Shown: positions 1-11,352, numbered from the stretch's first letter. The stretch is 64,000 nt of DNA from Takakia lepidozioides (GCA_030704615.1 CM060731.1:87646756-87710755), one strand, 5' to 3'. Notes: a model not told the origin generated them from the sequence alone. Program-made: numbers and translations.

Positions 1-98
1 AGCAACGAAACACGGGATACACTACCACGAGAAACAGTAGCGGGTAATATAGCAGCCGTGAACCACGATATCACACAGCCACGGTAGCATAGGCTTTA

Positions 99-815
99 TG
101 TCGCACACCTCACTTCGGTAAGCTCCCCTTCAAGTCATAGTTACTCACTTTGATGCACGCGCCTAACTACCAAACTGGCCGTCGGGCCCACTCGGAGCTT
201 CGGCTGCTCGTCGGGGCATAACGGTCCCCCTCACACTCCCACTCAACCCTCGACATGTCGCAATTCCCTTTGGTAGATGGCAGTCCGGAACAGCTCCCCA
301 CACCTTGGTCGCTTTTCGGCTCGCACGCTTACTCACTAGTTTTTGGTCACCAACGGGCTTGCACCGTTCTCGGGGTTACTACTCCCTATATATACTCAGT
401 GTAGGTGTCCGCGGGGGTTCCACAAGTAGCACCCTCCAAATCTAGTGCACCACCACTCAGACCCTCGATCGTCCCTGTGGTGAGCCGTGGTGAGTCTTGG
501 CGCATCCACCACCGCCCCAATGGACCGTGGTGAGTCCCAAGACTCCCCACGACTCCCACCACAAGGCCTCAGCCTCATGGTGAGTCCTATGTCACCCCCA
601 CTACAACTCCCTACGCCATCACCACCCCTCGTGGAGCCCCCACCACCGCCACCCGGTTTGCGGGGCTCCACCTAGTGAGCGCCACTGCCTCCTTGAGTGC
701 CTTCGGCACTCAAGGGTGCTTCAGTCCCCTTTCCTATTTGCTGCCATTGCCCCCACCATAGGGGCAGCCCCTCTTGTGTCCCGACCCCCCACCCTCAAGG
801 CAAAGGGCCGTGACA
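99..815 (-). repeat. 3' LTR of truncated chromovirus copy C
   Basis: Read on the minus strand this 717-bp block matches the 5' LTR of element B (9101-9825). It starts TGTCACGGCC and ends CGCACA-type sequence (plus strand begins TGTCGCACAC), so it has the expected TG...CA ends. Beyond position 98 the sequence no longer matches B, which places the outer end of the element. The proline- and glycine-rich open frames inside (for example 396-675) are chance readings of a GC-rich LTR. Confidence 0.8.
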
Positions 816-1713
816 CACACCCCTACCAACGAGGAGTCGATGTCCTCATAGACTTGTCCCTTTTTGTGGAAACTAACATCCAAGTTGTGGCGTCCCACAT
901 CAAGGAGTTTGTTTCCGTACCATGGCGTCCCATGGCAAAGAACCAAACCCCCACTTCTCCACTAGTTAGTTCGGCCGACTTCCTCCAAGTCCCGACCAAG
1001 GGTGGAGCCTCTCAAGCTCCACCCAGTGCACTCTTCTTGGCCCACTTCAAGGCCAAGGAACGATCATCCCCGAGCATTGAATCGCCTTACTGCAACAACA
1101 TTGCTTGCGACTGCTCATGATGCCGCTTTTTTGGCATCACCTTGAGTAAGGGTTCACCTTGAACCCTTTTTGACTAGGAAGATAACCTTGAACCAACCAT
1201 GCGTCCCAATCACTACAATTGGGTCTGTCTTGGAATGTTGGCCTGAGGTACAGGAACACGTCAAAGCCGCACTACGACTTCGTCCCGAGGCTACACGATT
1301 ATAGTACGTGAACGGAAGCACGTAGCTTCCATGTTAGCCCGCACTATAAGGCAACCCCCTCGATAGCGCAATTATAGTACGCGCACGCGCCAGGTGCGCA
1401 CTGGCACGTGAACTCCCAAAGAAGGCGCAAGTTTTCTTGCCCCTCGGATGGGAGTCACCCGATTTCGGCACTGCGCAAACACACGATTAATCCAATTTAC
1501 CTCTCCCACTTTTGTAAGCTAGCATGCATTCTACACACTAGCCAATCATACCATGCATCACCATTCCAAACAAAATAGGAAGCATAACATTTGGAAACCA
1601 TTTTATTTCTAAATAAAATTTGTACAACACAAGTTTTTACAATCGGATTCCTGAGCTAGCTAAGTCGGACTAAGCATGCATTTCCTCCTCCACAATCCAA
1701 GGTTGATGTCCCC
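816..1713 (-). other. Non-coding 3' tail of element C
   Basis: This stretch lies between the pol stop and the 3' LTR. It matches B 14397-15201 in reverse complement, including the block around the paired GCGCAC-rich segments near 1380-1410 and the stretch near 900-960. No open frame shows retroelement similarity. It is a long untranslated tail of this chromovirus family. Confidence 0.65.
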
Positions 1714-2709
1714 ATCAACGCTTCTTCCGCTTTTGAGGTCGCCCTTCGAAAGCTGCAACCGCCTCGGATGCGTTTCCCATTTCTGAGGCACGCACCCAAG
1801 TTGCCTCCACTTGATGATAGCCCTTCCATTTCACGAGATACCCCGTTTCTCGATTCTTGAACCTCCTCGACTTAAGCACTGCCTCTAGCTCGTACCCGGG
1901 TTCATTTTCATGATCCAACAGCACAAGTAGTGGACGCAACACTTGATGCCGATTCGGACGCGCTTCATCTTTGAAACTTGTAAGGCTTCAAAAGGGAAAC
2001 GTGGAATACTGGATGCACCTTGCTGTTTGTCGACATCTCCAATTCATACACATCCTCATTTATAACCTTCCGGATGCGAAAGGGCCCCGCATACGGAGGT
2101 ACGAACTTCGGACTCACTTCCGGAGGTAGTCAAAAATTCTTGATGTTCAACCAGACCTCCATGCCTGCCTCAAACTTAACTTCTCTCCACTTCCGATTCG
2201 CCTGCCGTTCATTTCGTTTTCTAGCTTTGGCAATGTTGTACTTTGCGAGCTCCAACAAACGCTCGCGTTCTTCCAGCACCGCTGCTGATGCCGGCTCCTC
2301 ACCGTCTTGGGCATCCCAACTTATCGGCACCAAATGTGCTTTTCCATAGACCAATATGAAAGGGGAAACTCCCGTTGCAGAGTGTTTTGTGTTATTATAA
2401 CAGAATTCTGCCGCATCCAAGTGCTCCATCCAGTCCGACTGGTCTATCGACACATAATTCCGCAAGATCTGCTTCACCACGGAGTTCACTCTTTCTGTTT
2501 GGCCGTCCGTTGTAGATCAGAAGGCCATGCTCATCTTGAGTCTCATCCCCATCTTCTTCCAAGGTACCCTCCAAAATTTACTTGTAAACTTTGGATCGCG
2601 ATCCGAAACAATATCCTTCTAGGAGTCCATGATGTTTGAAAACGTGGGCGAAGTAAAGTCGCCCCGTCTGCCCCTGTGAGATGAAATGGTCCATTTTACT
2701 GAACCTATC
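1714..2709 (-). pseudogene. Chromovirus C: integrase C-terminus and chromodomain
   Basis: Minus-strand remnant of pol. The upstream frame (2489-2130) encodes the integrase C-terminal part, with NSVVKQILRNYV and DAAEFCYNNTKHS, the same segments as in B. The downstream frame (1942-1715) encodes a chromodomain with SRRFKNRETGYLVKWKGY and a final basic KRKKR, ending at a stop at 1715. The two frames do not join, so at least one frameshift lies near 1943-2130. The reading is interrupted on the 5' side by element A at 2709 and resumes at 8718. Chromodomains of this class are thought to guide integration to marked chromatin; this copy cannot be active. Confidence 0.8.
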
Positions 2710-3130
2710 TGTAACAAGGTAGAATCTAGAAGGTTCTAGATGAAGGAGGAAAGTTCCCTAGAAGTTTCCACAATAATTAGGAAGGATCATAAGAAGTTTG
2801 ACTTGAGGATCTCAAGTCAAACCTCTAAGATATTCATATTATAGAGAGTAGGTCAAATCTTTGATAAAGTCATATTGTAGAGAATATGTTAAACCTAGGA
2901 AGGTTGACTTTAGCAAGTATCTTTGATAAAGTCGTATTGTGGAGAATATGTCAAACCTATGAAGGTTGACTTTAGGAAGCTTTGACTTGAGGCTCTCAAG
3001 TCAAACCTTTAAAATAATCAAATTGTGAAGGGTATATAAACCTGCAATGAAAGCCTAGAAGGCTCAAGTTGTTTTGGGAAAAAGTTGAGAAGTACTTCTA
3101 TTCTAGTTTGTGTAGATCTTGGGTGTTACA
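2710..3130 (+). repeat. 5' LTR of element A
   Basis: A 421-bp LTR starting TGTAACA and ending TGTTACA, a perfect 7-bp terminal inverted repeat. It contains two to three diverged ~65-bp internal repeats built around GATAAAGTCGTATTGTGGAG and AGGTTGACTTT. It matches 8294-8717 with small indels and substitutions, so the insertion is not recent. Confidence 0.9.
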
Positions 3131-3131
3131 A

Positions 3132-3143
3132 TGGTATCAGAGC
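3132..3143 (+). promoter_or_regulatory. Primer-binding site of A (initiator Met tRNA)
   Basis: TGGTATCAGAGC one base after the 5' LTR is complementary to the 3' end of plant initiator methionine tRNA, the usual primer of plant LTR retrotransposons. The same 12 bases follow the LTR of element B. Confidence 0.9.
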
Positions 3144-3284
3144 CTAGTCTTTCTTAAAGTTGGGAGTGATTACCTTCTTTAGGAGGATTCGATTAAGATG
3201 TTTTTAGAGATTTTTGTTGTTAACATTTTAAAGTGTTGAATAGATAGTAGTGATGGTGCGTCATAACGATAGTATAAAAATTTT

Positions 3285-3716
3285 ATGGACTTAAATCAAC
3301 CTCATTTCCGTGATTTTCCTTCGGAGTGTGAGTTTAAAATTATATGTCGTCGTAAAACAGAAATTAGAGATATGATAGTACAAAGATTTGGAGAGGAACA
3401 ATATCAAGAAGTGTTACAAAACCCACGACCTGTCGTCTTTCCTATAATTAGAAATTGGAATATATACATATGTGTATATACATAGCTCATGGATCGAGGT
3501 AGACATTTTCTGCCTATTTTTCCACCGCCAGATGTATTTAGTATCAATGTGCGCGCCATCGACAAACATCATCTTGTCAGATTTTTAGTTACAGAATTTG
3601 GGGTAGAATTCATGAACCTTGTCATGAGTTCAAACGTCCCTTTTGTATTACCAATAGTCACGTACGATATGGTTTGGGATTGCATTATTTACATATTGTA
3701 TTATGATAAGAGATAG
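3285..3716 (+). pseudogene. Duplicated small leader ORF of element A
   Basis: Between the primer site and gag lie two frames, 3285-3485 (66 codons) and 3489-3716 (75 codons). They share one reading frame and are separated only by TAG and one codon, so this is either one ~143-codon frame with a stop or two tandem frames. The halves look related: each has F.I...R near the start, then FG.E..., then a proline-flanked hydrophobic end (VFPII in the first, VLPIV in the second). I do not recognise the fold. Leader ORFs ahead of gag are known in some plant Tat/Ogre elements but are unusual in chromovirus-like ones. Function unknown. Confidence 0.5.
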
Positions 3717-3769
3717 TATACATTAATTTTAAAACACAAACACCACGAAGGAATGAGTAGTGGAGCAAG

Positions 3770-4804
3770 ATGGCGGACAATGAAGAAATGGTGGACAACG
3801 CACACACTACTCATCAAACCAATGATAAGACGGTGTGGATAATGGAGCGCTTACACGAATTGCAGAATGTTTTTGTCATGACCCAACAACAAAACAACGT
3901 GTTGATGGAAGAACTTAAACAAGTGAGACAATCAACCGCCCCGGGACTGGTTGCTGATGGGTCGGATACGTTACTGCAAAAGATGATCAAGACGTGCAAG
4001 GTCGAGCCGTATAAAGGAAGTCGCGTCATGGGAGTGTTAGAAGGATGGACTTATCGAATGGAGGTACATCTGTCATATTTTCCTACATCAAGTGATTTGG
4101 ACCACGGAATGTTCATACGATCTTTTCTACTCGACAATGCTTCAACATGGTTACAGACATAGGAGAGAAGACAGATTGCAAAAGGAGAACTTTTACTATG
4201 GAGCACCTTGAAAGCAGGACTGCTCCAACAATTCAAGGCAGTAGATGCTGTTACAACTGCTCGAATGAAATTATGGAATTTGGAACAACGCGGGAGTGTG
4301 CAAAATTACATTGAAGATTTTTTGAATCTTCAGGTCCAAATCGAAGACATGAGTCCTACAGAAGCTCTAGACAACTTCAAAAGAGGATTGAAGAAGAAAA
4401 TTCAAGGAGAGGTAATTTTACGCAACCCGGTTGATGTCCACGAAGCAATTTCATTGGCCCAAAAGATTGAAGGGACGCTACCAAAATACGACGAAGGTAT
4501 ACACGTTCCATTGAACCAATACGGGCCAACGCCTATGGAGCTTGGAAATCTTCGAAGACGGGATAACTTCCAATACTCTCAAAGAAATAGGCCAGGAATT
4601 AGATATGGGGAAGATAACACACAACGACGAATAAAATTGAATGACAAGGATGTGACCTCCTCAACATTCTCACGAATAGAAAGACAAAGGGAAACTAGAC
4701 AATGTTACAACTGTGGAAAATATGGACATCTTGCAGCCAACTGCCGAAGTGGAAGGTACAATCGACAAACTTATCGAAGACCTCTTAACAATTTAAGGAG
4801 ATGA
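3770..4804 (+). pseudogene. Gag polyprotein of element A, one internal stop
   Basis: One reading frame of about 345 codons from the ATG at 3770, broken by a TAG at 4160-4162. The N-terminal third is coiled-coil-like (residues about 20-60). The middle is a retrotransposon capsid domain (FIRSFLLDNASTWLQ, then KLWNLEQRGSVQNYIEDF). A CCHC zinc knuckle, CYNCGKYGHLAANC, lies near the C-terminus, followed by a basic tail. Gag would package the element RNA in cytoplasmic virus-like particles. The internal stop would give only a 130-residue product from this copy. Confidence 0.85.
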
Positions 4805-4979
4805 GAAGATAACGAACATCACAATGAGCAGGAAAACGAGGACAACCAATAAGTAGACCTCGCGGTCTTACTGGTTCTACAAAAGAGAGGAAAGGCGAGA
4901 GGCCCTACAAGGAGAAGAGACAAATCAATCATGCGGGCAAGAAAGAGACGCAGTTAATTGTGGCAGATAAGGTATTCAT

Positions 4980-5174
4980 GTGAGAGTGTTGATAGACCCT
5001 GGGGTAATAGAAAACTTCTTATCTAGAAAGGCTGCCTTGAAACTAGGACTCCCCTTAGAAAAGGATGAAAGAGATGAAGTAGAAATGCCAAATGGACATA
5101 CAGAGGCCATTGGGACACTACCTAAAAACATAAAGTTGTCGATTGGTAAATATAGAGAAACCTTAGAATGGTGA
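4980..5174 (+). pseudogene. Protease fragment of element A
   Basis: Short frame in the position of the aspartic protease. The active-site motif reads LIDPG where the family has D-S/T-G, and the following ENFLS matches the usual motif surroundings. The frame ends in TGA at 5172. The same frame reopens at 5211 with a segment resembling the end of the protease domain ([14 protein letters not shown]) ahead of reverse transcriptase. The Pro in the catalytic triad should abolish activity. Confidence 0.7.
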
Positions 5175-5210
5175 GTGGTCAGATTAGCTTGATATGACGT
5201 AATATTAGGC

Positions 5211-6725
5211 ATGCCTTGGATGGAATCTCACAACCCTGATGTTGATTGGCATCGAAAGATAGTCAAAACCCAAAATTGGAAAATATGGGGAGATCGAGTG
5301 AAGACACCATATCGAAACCTACCATCATTTGTTATAGGTACTACAGCTATATGTAAGAAAGATTTATTATTTGTAGGTTTAATAAGAGACGTGGAAAATC
5401 CGAAAAAAGACATGAGTGAGGTCCCTATAGAATTACAGAGTGTATTGAAAGAGTTCAAAGATGTATTTCCAGATGACCTACCAGCACGGCTTCCGCCAAA
5501 GAGAAGAGTAGATCATAAGATTGAGGTTGTTCCAAGTAGTACTCATTCTTGTAAAGTTTCTTATCGATTAGCACCAAACGAGTTGGAAGAATGTAAGGCT
5601 CAAGTCGAGGATCTACTATCAAAAGGCTTTATAAGACCAAGTGTATCCCCGTATGTAGCGCCGGTGTTGTTTGTAAAGAAAAAAGATGAAGCAATGCGCA
5701 TGTGCATTAATTATCGAGCACTCAACCAGCAGACAGTGAAGAACAAGTACCCGTTACCACGCATGAACGATCTATTTGACCAAGTGCGAGGAGCAAAATA
5801 CTTTACGAAGCTTGATTTGAGGAGTGGATACAACCAAATTCGAGTCGCTGATGAAGATGTATATAAGACCGCTTTCCGCACTAGGTATGAACATTTTGAA
5901 TACATGGTTATGTCATTTGGTCTCACCAATGCCCCAGCCACATTCATGGGCCTCATGAATGATATCTTTCGCCCATTCTTAGATAGATTTGTGATAGTCT
6001 TTTAAGATGATATTTTGATCTATAGTAACAGCCTTGTCGAGCATAAAAACCACCTCAAATAAGTATTACAAGTTCTCTGTGAGAATCAGCTATATGCCAA
6101 AGCATTTAAATATGGTTTGGAAAACAAGAAGTAGATTATCTTGGGCATTGCGTGAGTAGGAATGGAATTGAGGTAATGAGTGAGAAAATAGAAGCTATTC
6201 AGCAGTGGATAGCCCCTGAAGACATTACCCAATTAAGGAGTTTTCTTGGCCTTACCGGATTCTACAGACGATTTGTACGGGCATTTTCAAAGATTGCCCA
6301 ACCATTGACAAATCTTTTGGGCAAAGGAATTAGATGGAAGTGGGGTACAGAAGAGGAGTTAGCATTTCAGGCCTTGAAGGATGCGTTGCTTCATGCCCTG
6401 ATCTTGAAATGGTATGATCCGACAAGACTAATCAAGCTCTCGGTAGATGCGTCAGGCTCAGAAGTGAGTGGGGTGTTACAACAAGAATGGGAAGACGGAT
6501 GGCACCCAGTGACATATTGTTCTCGCAAATTGTTACCTGTGGAACAAAATTACCATACAACCGATCGAGAAGAATTGACCATTGTTTTGGGTACAAAACA
6601 TTGGAAGCACTATTTTGGAGACAAAGAGTTCATAGTGGAGACAGACCATAAACCGTTGGTACACTTGGAGACACAGAAAGATCTATCGAAGAGACAGATT
6701 CGTTGGGCGGAGTGACGACAACAAT
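5211..6725 (+). pseudogene. Reverse transcriptase-RNase H of element A
   Basis: The frame 5211-6005 carries the protease end and the RT palm: [43 protein letters not shown] and [13 protein letters not shown]. At the catalytic YxDD box the sequence reads VF-stop-DD (TAA at 6003), so both the Tyr and the next residue are lost. After a frameshift between 6006 and 6152 the thumb/connection continues (SFLGLTGFYRRFVRAFSKIA), then RNase H with SVDASGSEVSG and a TDHKPL segment. A TGA at 6713 interrupts the end. Together these would make cDNA from element RNA; the catalytic stop makes this copy dead. Confidence 0.9.
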
Positions 6726-6730
6726 TTAAC

Positions 6731-8280
6731 ATGAAGATCGTCTATGTGGAGGGAAAACGACAATTGGCGGATGCAATGACAAGGATGCCGCGCATGAACA
6801 CATTGACAGAAATCAACATTCAACCCGATTGGTGGAACAAAATAGCGATGGCTTCTAAAGATGATGGGGAGATCGTGGACGCTAAGATGATGGGCAAAGT
6901 GACAGAAGTTCGAGGGTTGGTATTCAAGGAAGGTAAACTTTGGATCCCTGATGAACCTGCATTAAAGACAAAAGTCTTGTTTGAAGCTCATGATATGGCG
7001 ATAGCAGGACATGTTGGAGTTGAAAAAACATTCGAACAACTAAAACGAACATTTTATTGGCCACGGATGCGAGACGAGGTGAATGCGTACGTTTGAAGTT
7101 GCAGGAAATATCAACAAAACAAGTCAACAAACCGCAAGCTAGTAGGTCTTTTACAACCACTACCAATACCAAACAGACGTTGGGAACATATGATCATGGA
7201 TTTAGTTTGTGAGTTACCTCAAACCTCATCGGGATACGACACTATAGTGGTCTTTGTAGACAAATTGAGTAAGATGATACACATCCGTCCCACTAGAAAA
7301 TCCATCACTGCACCTGAACTAGCTCGACTATATCTGGAAGCGGTCTATTCTCATCATAGGATATCTAAAGTTCTCATTACTGACAGGGGTACCCAATTTA
7401 CCAGCTTGTTTTGGAAAAGCTTATTTGGTCTTTTTAAAACCAAATTAGCTATGTCAACAGCCTATCATCCGGAGTCAGATGGACAGACAGAGTGAGCGAA
7501 TCGTACAATTGAAGACATGTTGCGGGCCTTTATGTTAGAAGAATAAGAAGAGTGGGATTGGTTATTACCATTGGTAGAATTTTCATACAATAACTCGGTC
7601 AACGCGTCAACGAAAGAAACTCATTTCTTTTTTATGTATGGTGAACACCCGAATGTGCCAACAACTCTTACGAAGTTCAAGTTACCAAAAGATGAGTTAT
7701 CCAAGGTAGCCGCGACTAACGCTTTGTGCAACAAATTCGACGGGGAGTACGTCAAGCTAAAGAGAAGCTGATGGTTGCCCAAAATCGTCAAAAGCAGTAT
7801 GCACATGCACGTCGACGGGATGAGGAATTTGCAGTTGGGGATCAAGTGTGGTTGTCTACAACCAATTTACACATCATTGGATCTCAAAAACTAGGGGCAC
7901 GATTCATTGGTCTTTTTTCGACCATTAAACGCATTGGAGCAGTATCATACAAGCTGGAGTTACCACCACATAAGAAGATCCACCCAATGTTTCACGATTC
8001 TCTACTATGTCGTTACGAACCTCGACCATCAATATTCAAAGATAATCAAGAACCACAACCTTTACCAGAGTTGATCGACGGAAATGAAGAGTGGGAGGTC
8101 GACCGTGTTCTGAAAAAACGCACATACAAACGAGGGCGACATGAGGTGTTGGAGTATTTGGTTTTATGGAAATGATTTCCATTATATGAAGCTACCTGGG
8201 AACTGGTGCAAAATCTCGCAAATGCTCAATTGACAATTCAAGCTTTTGAAAATTCGAACAACGAGGACGTTGCTTCTTGA
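6731..8280 (+). pseudogene. Integrase-chromodomain of element A
   Basis: Integrase in pieces. The zinc-binding part (HDMAIAGHVGVEKT, FYWPRMRDEV) is followed by TGA at 7094, and the second Cys pair reads CRKY, so one zinc ligand is missing. The catalytic core shows D in MDLVCELP, D in ITDRGTQF, and E in HPESDGQTE, with a stop right after it (7493). The C-terminal part begins after a frameshift near 7740 (WLSTTNLHI, YKLELPPHKKIHPMFH). The chromodomain is at about 8090-8270 (EEWEVDRVLKKR, YLVLWK), broken by TGA where Gly is expected, then YEATWEL. The frame ends with TGA at 8278-8280, next to the polypurine tract. Confidence 0.88.
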
Positions 8281-8292
8281 AAGAGGGGAGGA
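8279..8292 (+). promoter_or_regulatory. Polypurine tract of element A
   Basis: GAAAGAGGGGAGGA directly precedes the 3' LTR (TGTAACA at 8294). This is the usual place and composition of the plus-strand DNA primer. Confidence 0.8.
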
Positions 8293-8293
8293 T

Positions 8294-8717
8294 TGTAACA
8301 AGGTAGAATCTAGAAGGTTCTAGATGAAGGAGGAAAGTTTCCAGAATAATTAGGAAGGATCCTAAGAAGTTTGACTTAAGGAAGTTTGACTTGAGGCTCT
8401 CAAGTCAAACCTCTAAGATATTCATATTATGGAGAGTAGGTCAAATCTTTGATAAAGTCATATTGTAGAGAATATGTCAAACCTAGAAAGGTTGACTTTA
8501 GCAAGTATCTTTGATAAAGTCGTATTGTGGAGAATATGTCAAACCTAGGAAGGTTGACTTTATGAAGCTTTGACTTCAGAGCCTCAAGTCAAACCTTTAA
8601 AATAATCATATTGTGAAGGGTATATAAACCTGCAATGAAAGCCTCGAAGGCATCGAGTTGTTTTGGGAAAAAGTTGAGAAGTACTTCTATTCTAGTTTGT
8701 GTAGATCCTGGGTGTTA
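8294..8717 (+). repeat. 3' LTR of element A
   Basis: Partner of 2710-3130 with the same start (TGTAACAAGG) and internal ~65-bp repeats. It carries a small duplication (AAGTTTGACTT repeated near 8366-8392) and lacks the terminal CA, reading straight into C sequence (ATGATTGCATCG). Confidence 0.88.
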
Positions 8718-8903
8718 TGATTGCATCGAATCTTTTTGACAGCGGCAAAGCAGTCATGAAATCCATCGAGACACTTTCCCCAGACCCATCTGGAATCGGC
8801 AAGGGTTGTAACAGCCCCGCTTGCTTTTTGTACTCGCTCCGGTTTTGTTTGCATGTGATGCATGTCTTCACATACTCCTCGGCCTCCTCCCTCAGTTTGG
8901 GCC
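8718..8903 (-). pseudogene. Chromovirus C: integrase N-terminal piece
   Basis: Minus-strand continuation of copy C on the far side of element A. It encodes the integrase zinc-binding end and the start of the core: CITCKQNRSEYKKQAGLLQP, then SVSMDFMTALPLSKRFDAI. It matches B 13210-13395. Homology stops abruptly at 8903, so C lost the rest of pol, gag and its 5' LTR. Confidence 0.8.
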
Positions 8904-9100
8904 TGGGGGGTGCACCCCAACCAACCTGTACGAGCCACGTACGTGTACAGGAGGGGGTATTTTTAACCCCCCCATGTACAACATTATACATACATAGGGG
9001 GGGTAAGCAACACCTTAAATATAAGTCTACAACAAGGGGTTAGCATGATTAGGGGGGTAGCGTAGTGGTAAGGGTCACCATTGTCACGACTCTCATCGCG
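8904..9100. other. Junction DNA with a tRNA-like SINE head
   Basis: Unrelated to elements C or B. It contains short hairpins (GGGGTGCACCCC at 8908) and, at 9058-9074, TAGCGTAGTGGTAAGGG, which resembles the A box of a tRNA or SINE internal promoter. The SINE-like sequence is cut at 9100 by the 5' LTR of B; no B box is present. Confidence 0.4.
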
Positions 9101-9825
9101 TGTTGCGGCCCTTTGCCTTGAGGGCAGGGGGTCGGGACACAAAAGGGGCTGCCCCTGTGGTGGGGGCAGTGACAGCGATAGGTATGGGGGGCTGAAGCAC
9201 CCTTGAGTGCCCAAGGCACTCAAGGAGGCAGAGGCACTCACTAGGTGGAGCCCCGCACATCGGGTTGCGGTGGGGGTGGCTCCACAAGGGGTGGTGGTAG
9301 CTTAGCGGGACTTAGTGGGGGTGGCATAGGACTCACCCTGGGGCGGAGACCTCGTGGTGGGAGTCGTGGGGAGTCTTGGGACTCATCACGGTCCATAGGG
9401 GCCGAGGTGGGTGGGCCAAGACTCACCACGACTCATCACCGGGAGTCGAGGGTGTTCGTGGTGGTTTGCCATAAAATGGCATGGTTGTTTGTGAAACCCC
9501 CGCGGACAGCTACAGAAGTATATATAGGGAGTAGTAACCCGAGAACGGTGCAAGCCCGTTGGTGACCAAAAACTAGTGAGTAAGCGAGCGAGCCGGAAAG
9601 CGACCAAAGAGTGGGGAGCTGTTCCGGACTGCCAACTACCAAAGGGAATTCCGCTGGTTCGAAATCGTTGGAGGGTCTTTGGGAGATCAAGGGGGGGGAC
9701 CGTTATGCCCCGGTGAGCAGCCGGAGCTCTAAGTTGGCCCGGCGGCCAGGTTGGGAGTTAGGCGCGCGCATCAAGTGAGTAACTATGACTTGAGGGGAGA
9801 GCTTACCGAAGTGAGGTGCGCGACA
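9101..9825 (+). repeat. 5' LTR of chromovirus B
   Basis: A 725-bp LTR starting TGTTGCGGCC and ending GCGCGACA. Boundaries were set by comparison with C (99-815) and by the primer site beginning three bases later. It has GC-rich tandem motifs (GGGGGTGG, ACTCACCACG) that throw spurious open frames on both strands. Confidence 0.85.
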
Positions 9826-9827
9826 CT

Positions 9828-9839
9828 TGGTATCAGAGC
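9828..9839 (+). promoter_or_regulatory. Primer-binding site of B (initiator Met tRNA)
   Basis: TGGTATCAGAGC two bases after the LTR, identical to the site in element A and complementary to the initiator Met tRNA 3' end. Confidence 0.9.
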
Positions 9840-9954
9840 TTAGAGTTCAGTACGTGATCGTCTTTGGGATTGGCCTCATCATGGGGTCGGGCAAGCCAAA
9901 CGAAAGCGGAACGGCCCAAAAGATGATGATCCTGGTGAGCCCGATGGGGGCGAC

Positions 9955-11352
9955 GTGTCACCAAGGCGGCCGTTTGAGGAAGCGATGCATGTTTCCAAAA
10001 ACGAGGCCGCTCAAGAGCGGGAGGAATCTGAGGAGTCGGAGCCTGAGGAATCCCTGAGAGCTCTGACCGACCAACAGATGCCTCCCATGCTGACAGCCTT
10101 TTGGGAAGGGTTGTTGGCGCAATTTGGCGGGACGTTGAAAGATGTGTTGAAGGCGGCTAATGCCACTTCTACTAAGGCTAAGTTTAAGGTGAAGCCTAAG
10201 GAACCCGGCACCTTCGAGGGCGTCCGAAATCGGAAGGCACTCAACACCTGGCTCTTGGAGCTAAAGCAGTACTTCCGGGCGGCCAAGTTGAGTGACGAGG
10301 ATCAGGTGGAAGTGGCTCCCACCTATTTGAGGGGCTATGCTCAACAATGGTGGCAGAAACGCCTTCACGACCGAGGTCCAAGCCCGGAAACCTTGAACTG
10401 GAGTGGGTTCAAGGAATTGATGAAGAGGCAGTTTATGCCCCTCAACGCGTCCTGGCTCGCCCGGGACAAGATGAGAAATTTAAAGCAAACAGATGACATT
10501 CGGGGATATGTCCAGGCTTTCAATGTGTTGTTGCTCGAAGTCGCGGACATGGAAGAACCAGAAATGGTCTTCAACTTTGTGGCGGGACTGGCCCCATGGG
10601 CCAGGCGGAAGTTGGAGGAGAAGCCACCTAAGACTTTGAACGAGGCAATTGAGAGGGCTGAATGTTTCTCGGATGTCCCTAAGGGTGAAAGACAAGGCCA
10701 TACGGAGCTGAACCACAAGAAGACCCGGCGGGAAGGTGACTCCTTCCGACCGGAAAAGAAGTGGGATAGGCCACGCGGCAACAATGGCACGTGGAAATCG
10801 AAGGGAGGGCCTTCACAAGTAAAGGCGGCACCCGGTGCTTTGAAAGGAAAGGCGGGTGGAGCGGCCTATGGCGGACAGAAGGCGACCTTTGATGGAGTGT
10901 GTTTCAATTGTGGGGAGCCCGGGCACATGGCCAAGAAGTGCAAGAAGCCCCGACAATTGAACATGACTCGGGCGACCACAGAGCTGTCGGAAGATACCAT
11001 CAGTCGCTTGGTGGAAGCGGTGGTCGCCAAAACTTGCAAGGTAGGCAAATTTTCTTGTGAGTTGTATCAGGAAACTGGCGCCTTACGTAAAAGGAGTCAG
11101 TTATTGTTCGTGGATGGGATAATATCCGGAACTAACGTGTCGTTGTTGGTGGACACAGGAGCGTCGCACTCCTTCATGACACCGGCAACGTCACAAAAGC
11201 TGGGACTCCCGACAAGTGACGTGGGGGCCTCTATTGAGGTGCGTTATGCGACAAGGTTGGCGTTTGATGTTCCTCTTCAACTGGGGAGTTGGGAGGGACG
11301 TGAGAACTTCACCATCTGCGAGATCGATGGAGTGGATCTCATTTGGGGATGA
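9955..11352 (+). pseudogene. Gag and start of protease of chromovirus B
   Basis: An open frame of 465 codons. Residues about 1-40 are acidic. The capsid region spans about 80-240 (FEGVRNRKALNTWLLELKQY, YLRGYAQQWWQKRL, MRNLKQTDDIRGYVQAF). A basic Gly-rich linker leads to a CCHC knuckle, CFNCGEPGHMAKKC, near residue 320. The aspartic protease motif LLVDTGASHSF is near residue 398 and is intact. The frame ends at TGA (11350) where a missing T shifts the expected ILGMTF motif; the right continuation is the other frame at once downstream. Gag and Pol were probably one polyprotein. Confidence 0.9.

Larger units (their letters stand above)
2710..8717 (+). mobile_element. Ty3/gypsy retrotransposon A (decayed, both LTRs)
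   Basis: Complete but decayed LTR retrotransposon. In order: 5' LTR 2710-3130, primer-binding site 3132-3143, a duplicated small leader frame 3285-3716, gag 3770-4804, protease 4980-5174, reverse transcriptase and RNase H 5211-6725, integrase with chromodomain to 8280, polypurine tract 8279-8292, 3' LTR 8294-8717. The chromodomain places it among chromoviruses. It sits inside copy C: minus-strand C sequence ends at 2709 and resumes at 8718. No target duplication is visible; relative to B about 10 bp of target are missing and the 3' LTR lacks the terminal CA. Stops are scattered through gag and pol, with at least two frameshifts. Confidence 0.9.

Noticed and set aside
396-675. Gly- and Pro-rich ORFs on both strands (also 9245-9565)
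   Set aside because: They lie inside the LTRs of C and B, are complementary readings of GC-rich tandem motifs, and have no family match.
9049-9100. tRNA gene at the edge of element B
   Set aside because: Only an A-box-like half is present before the LTR cuts it.
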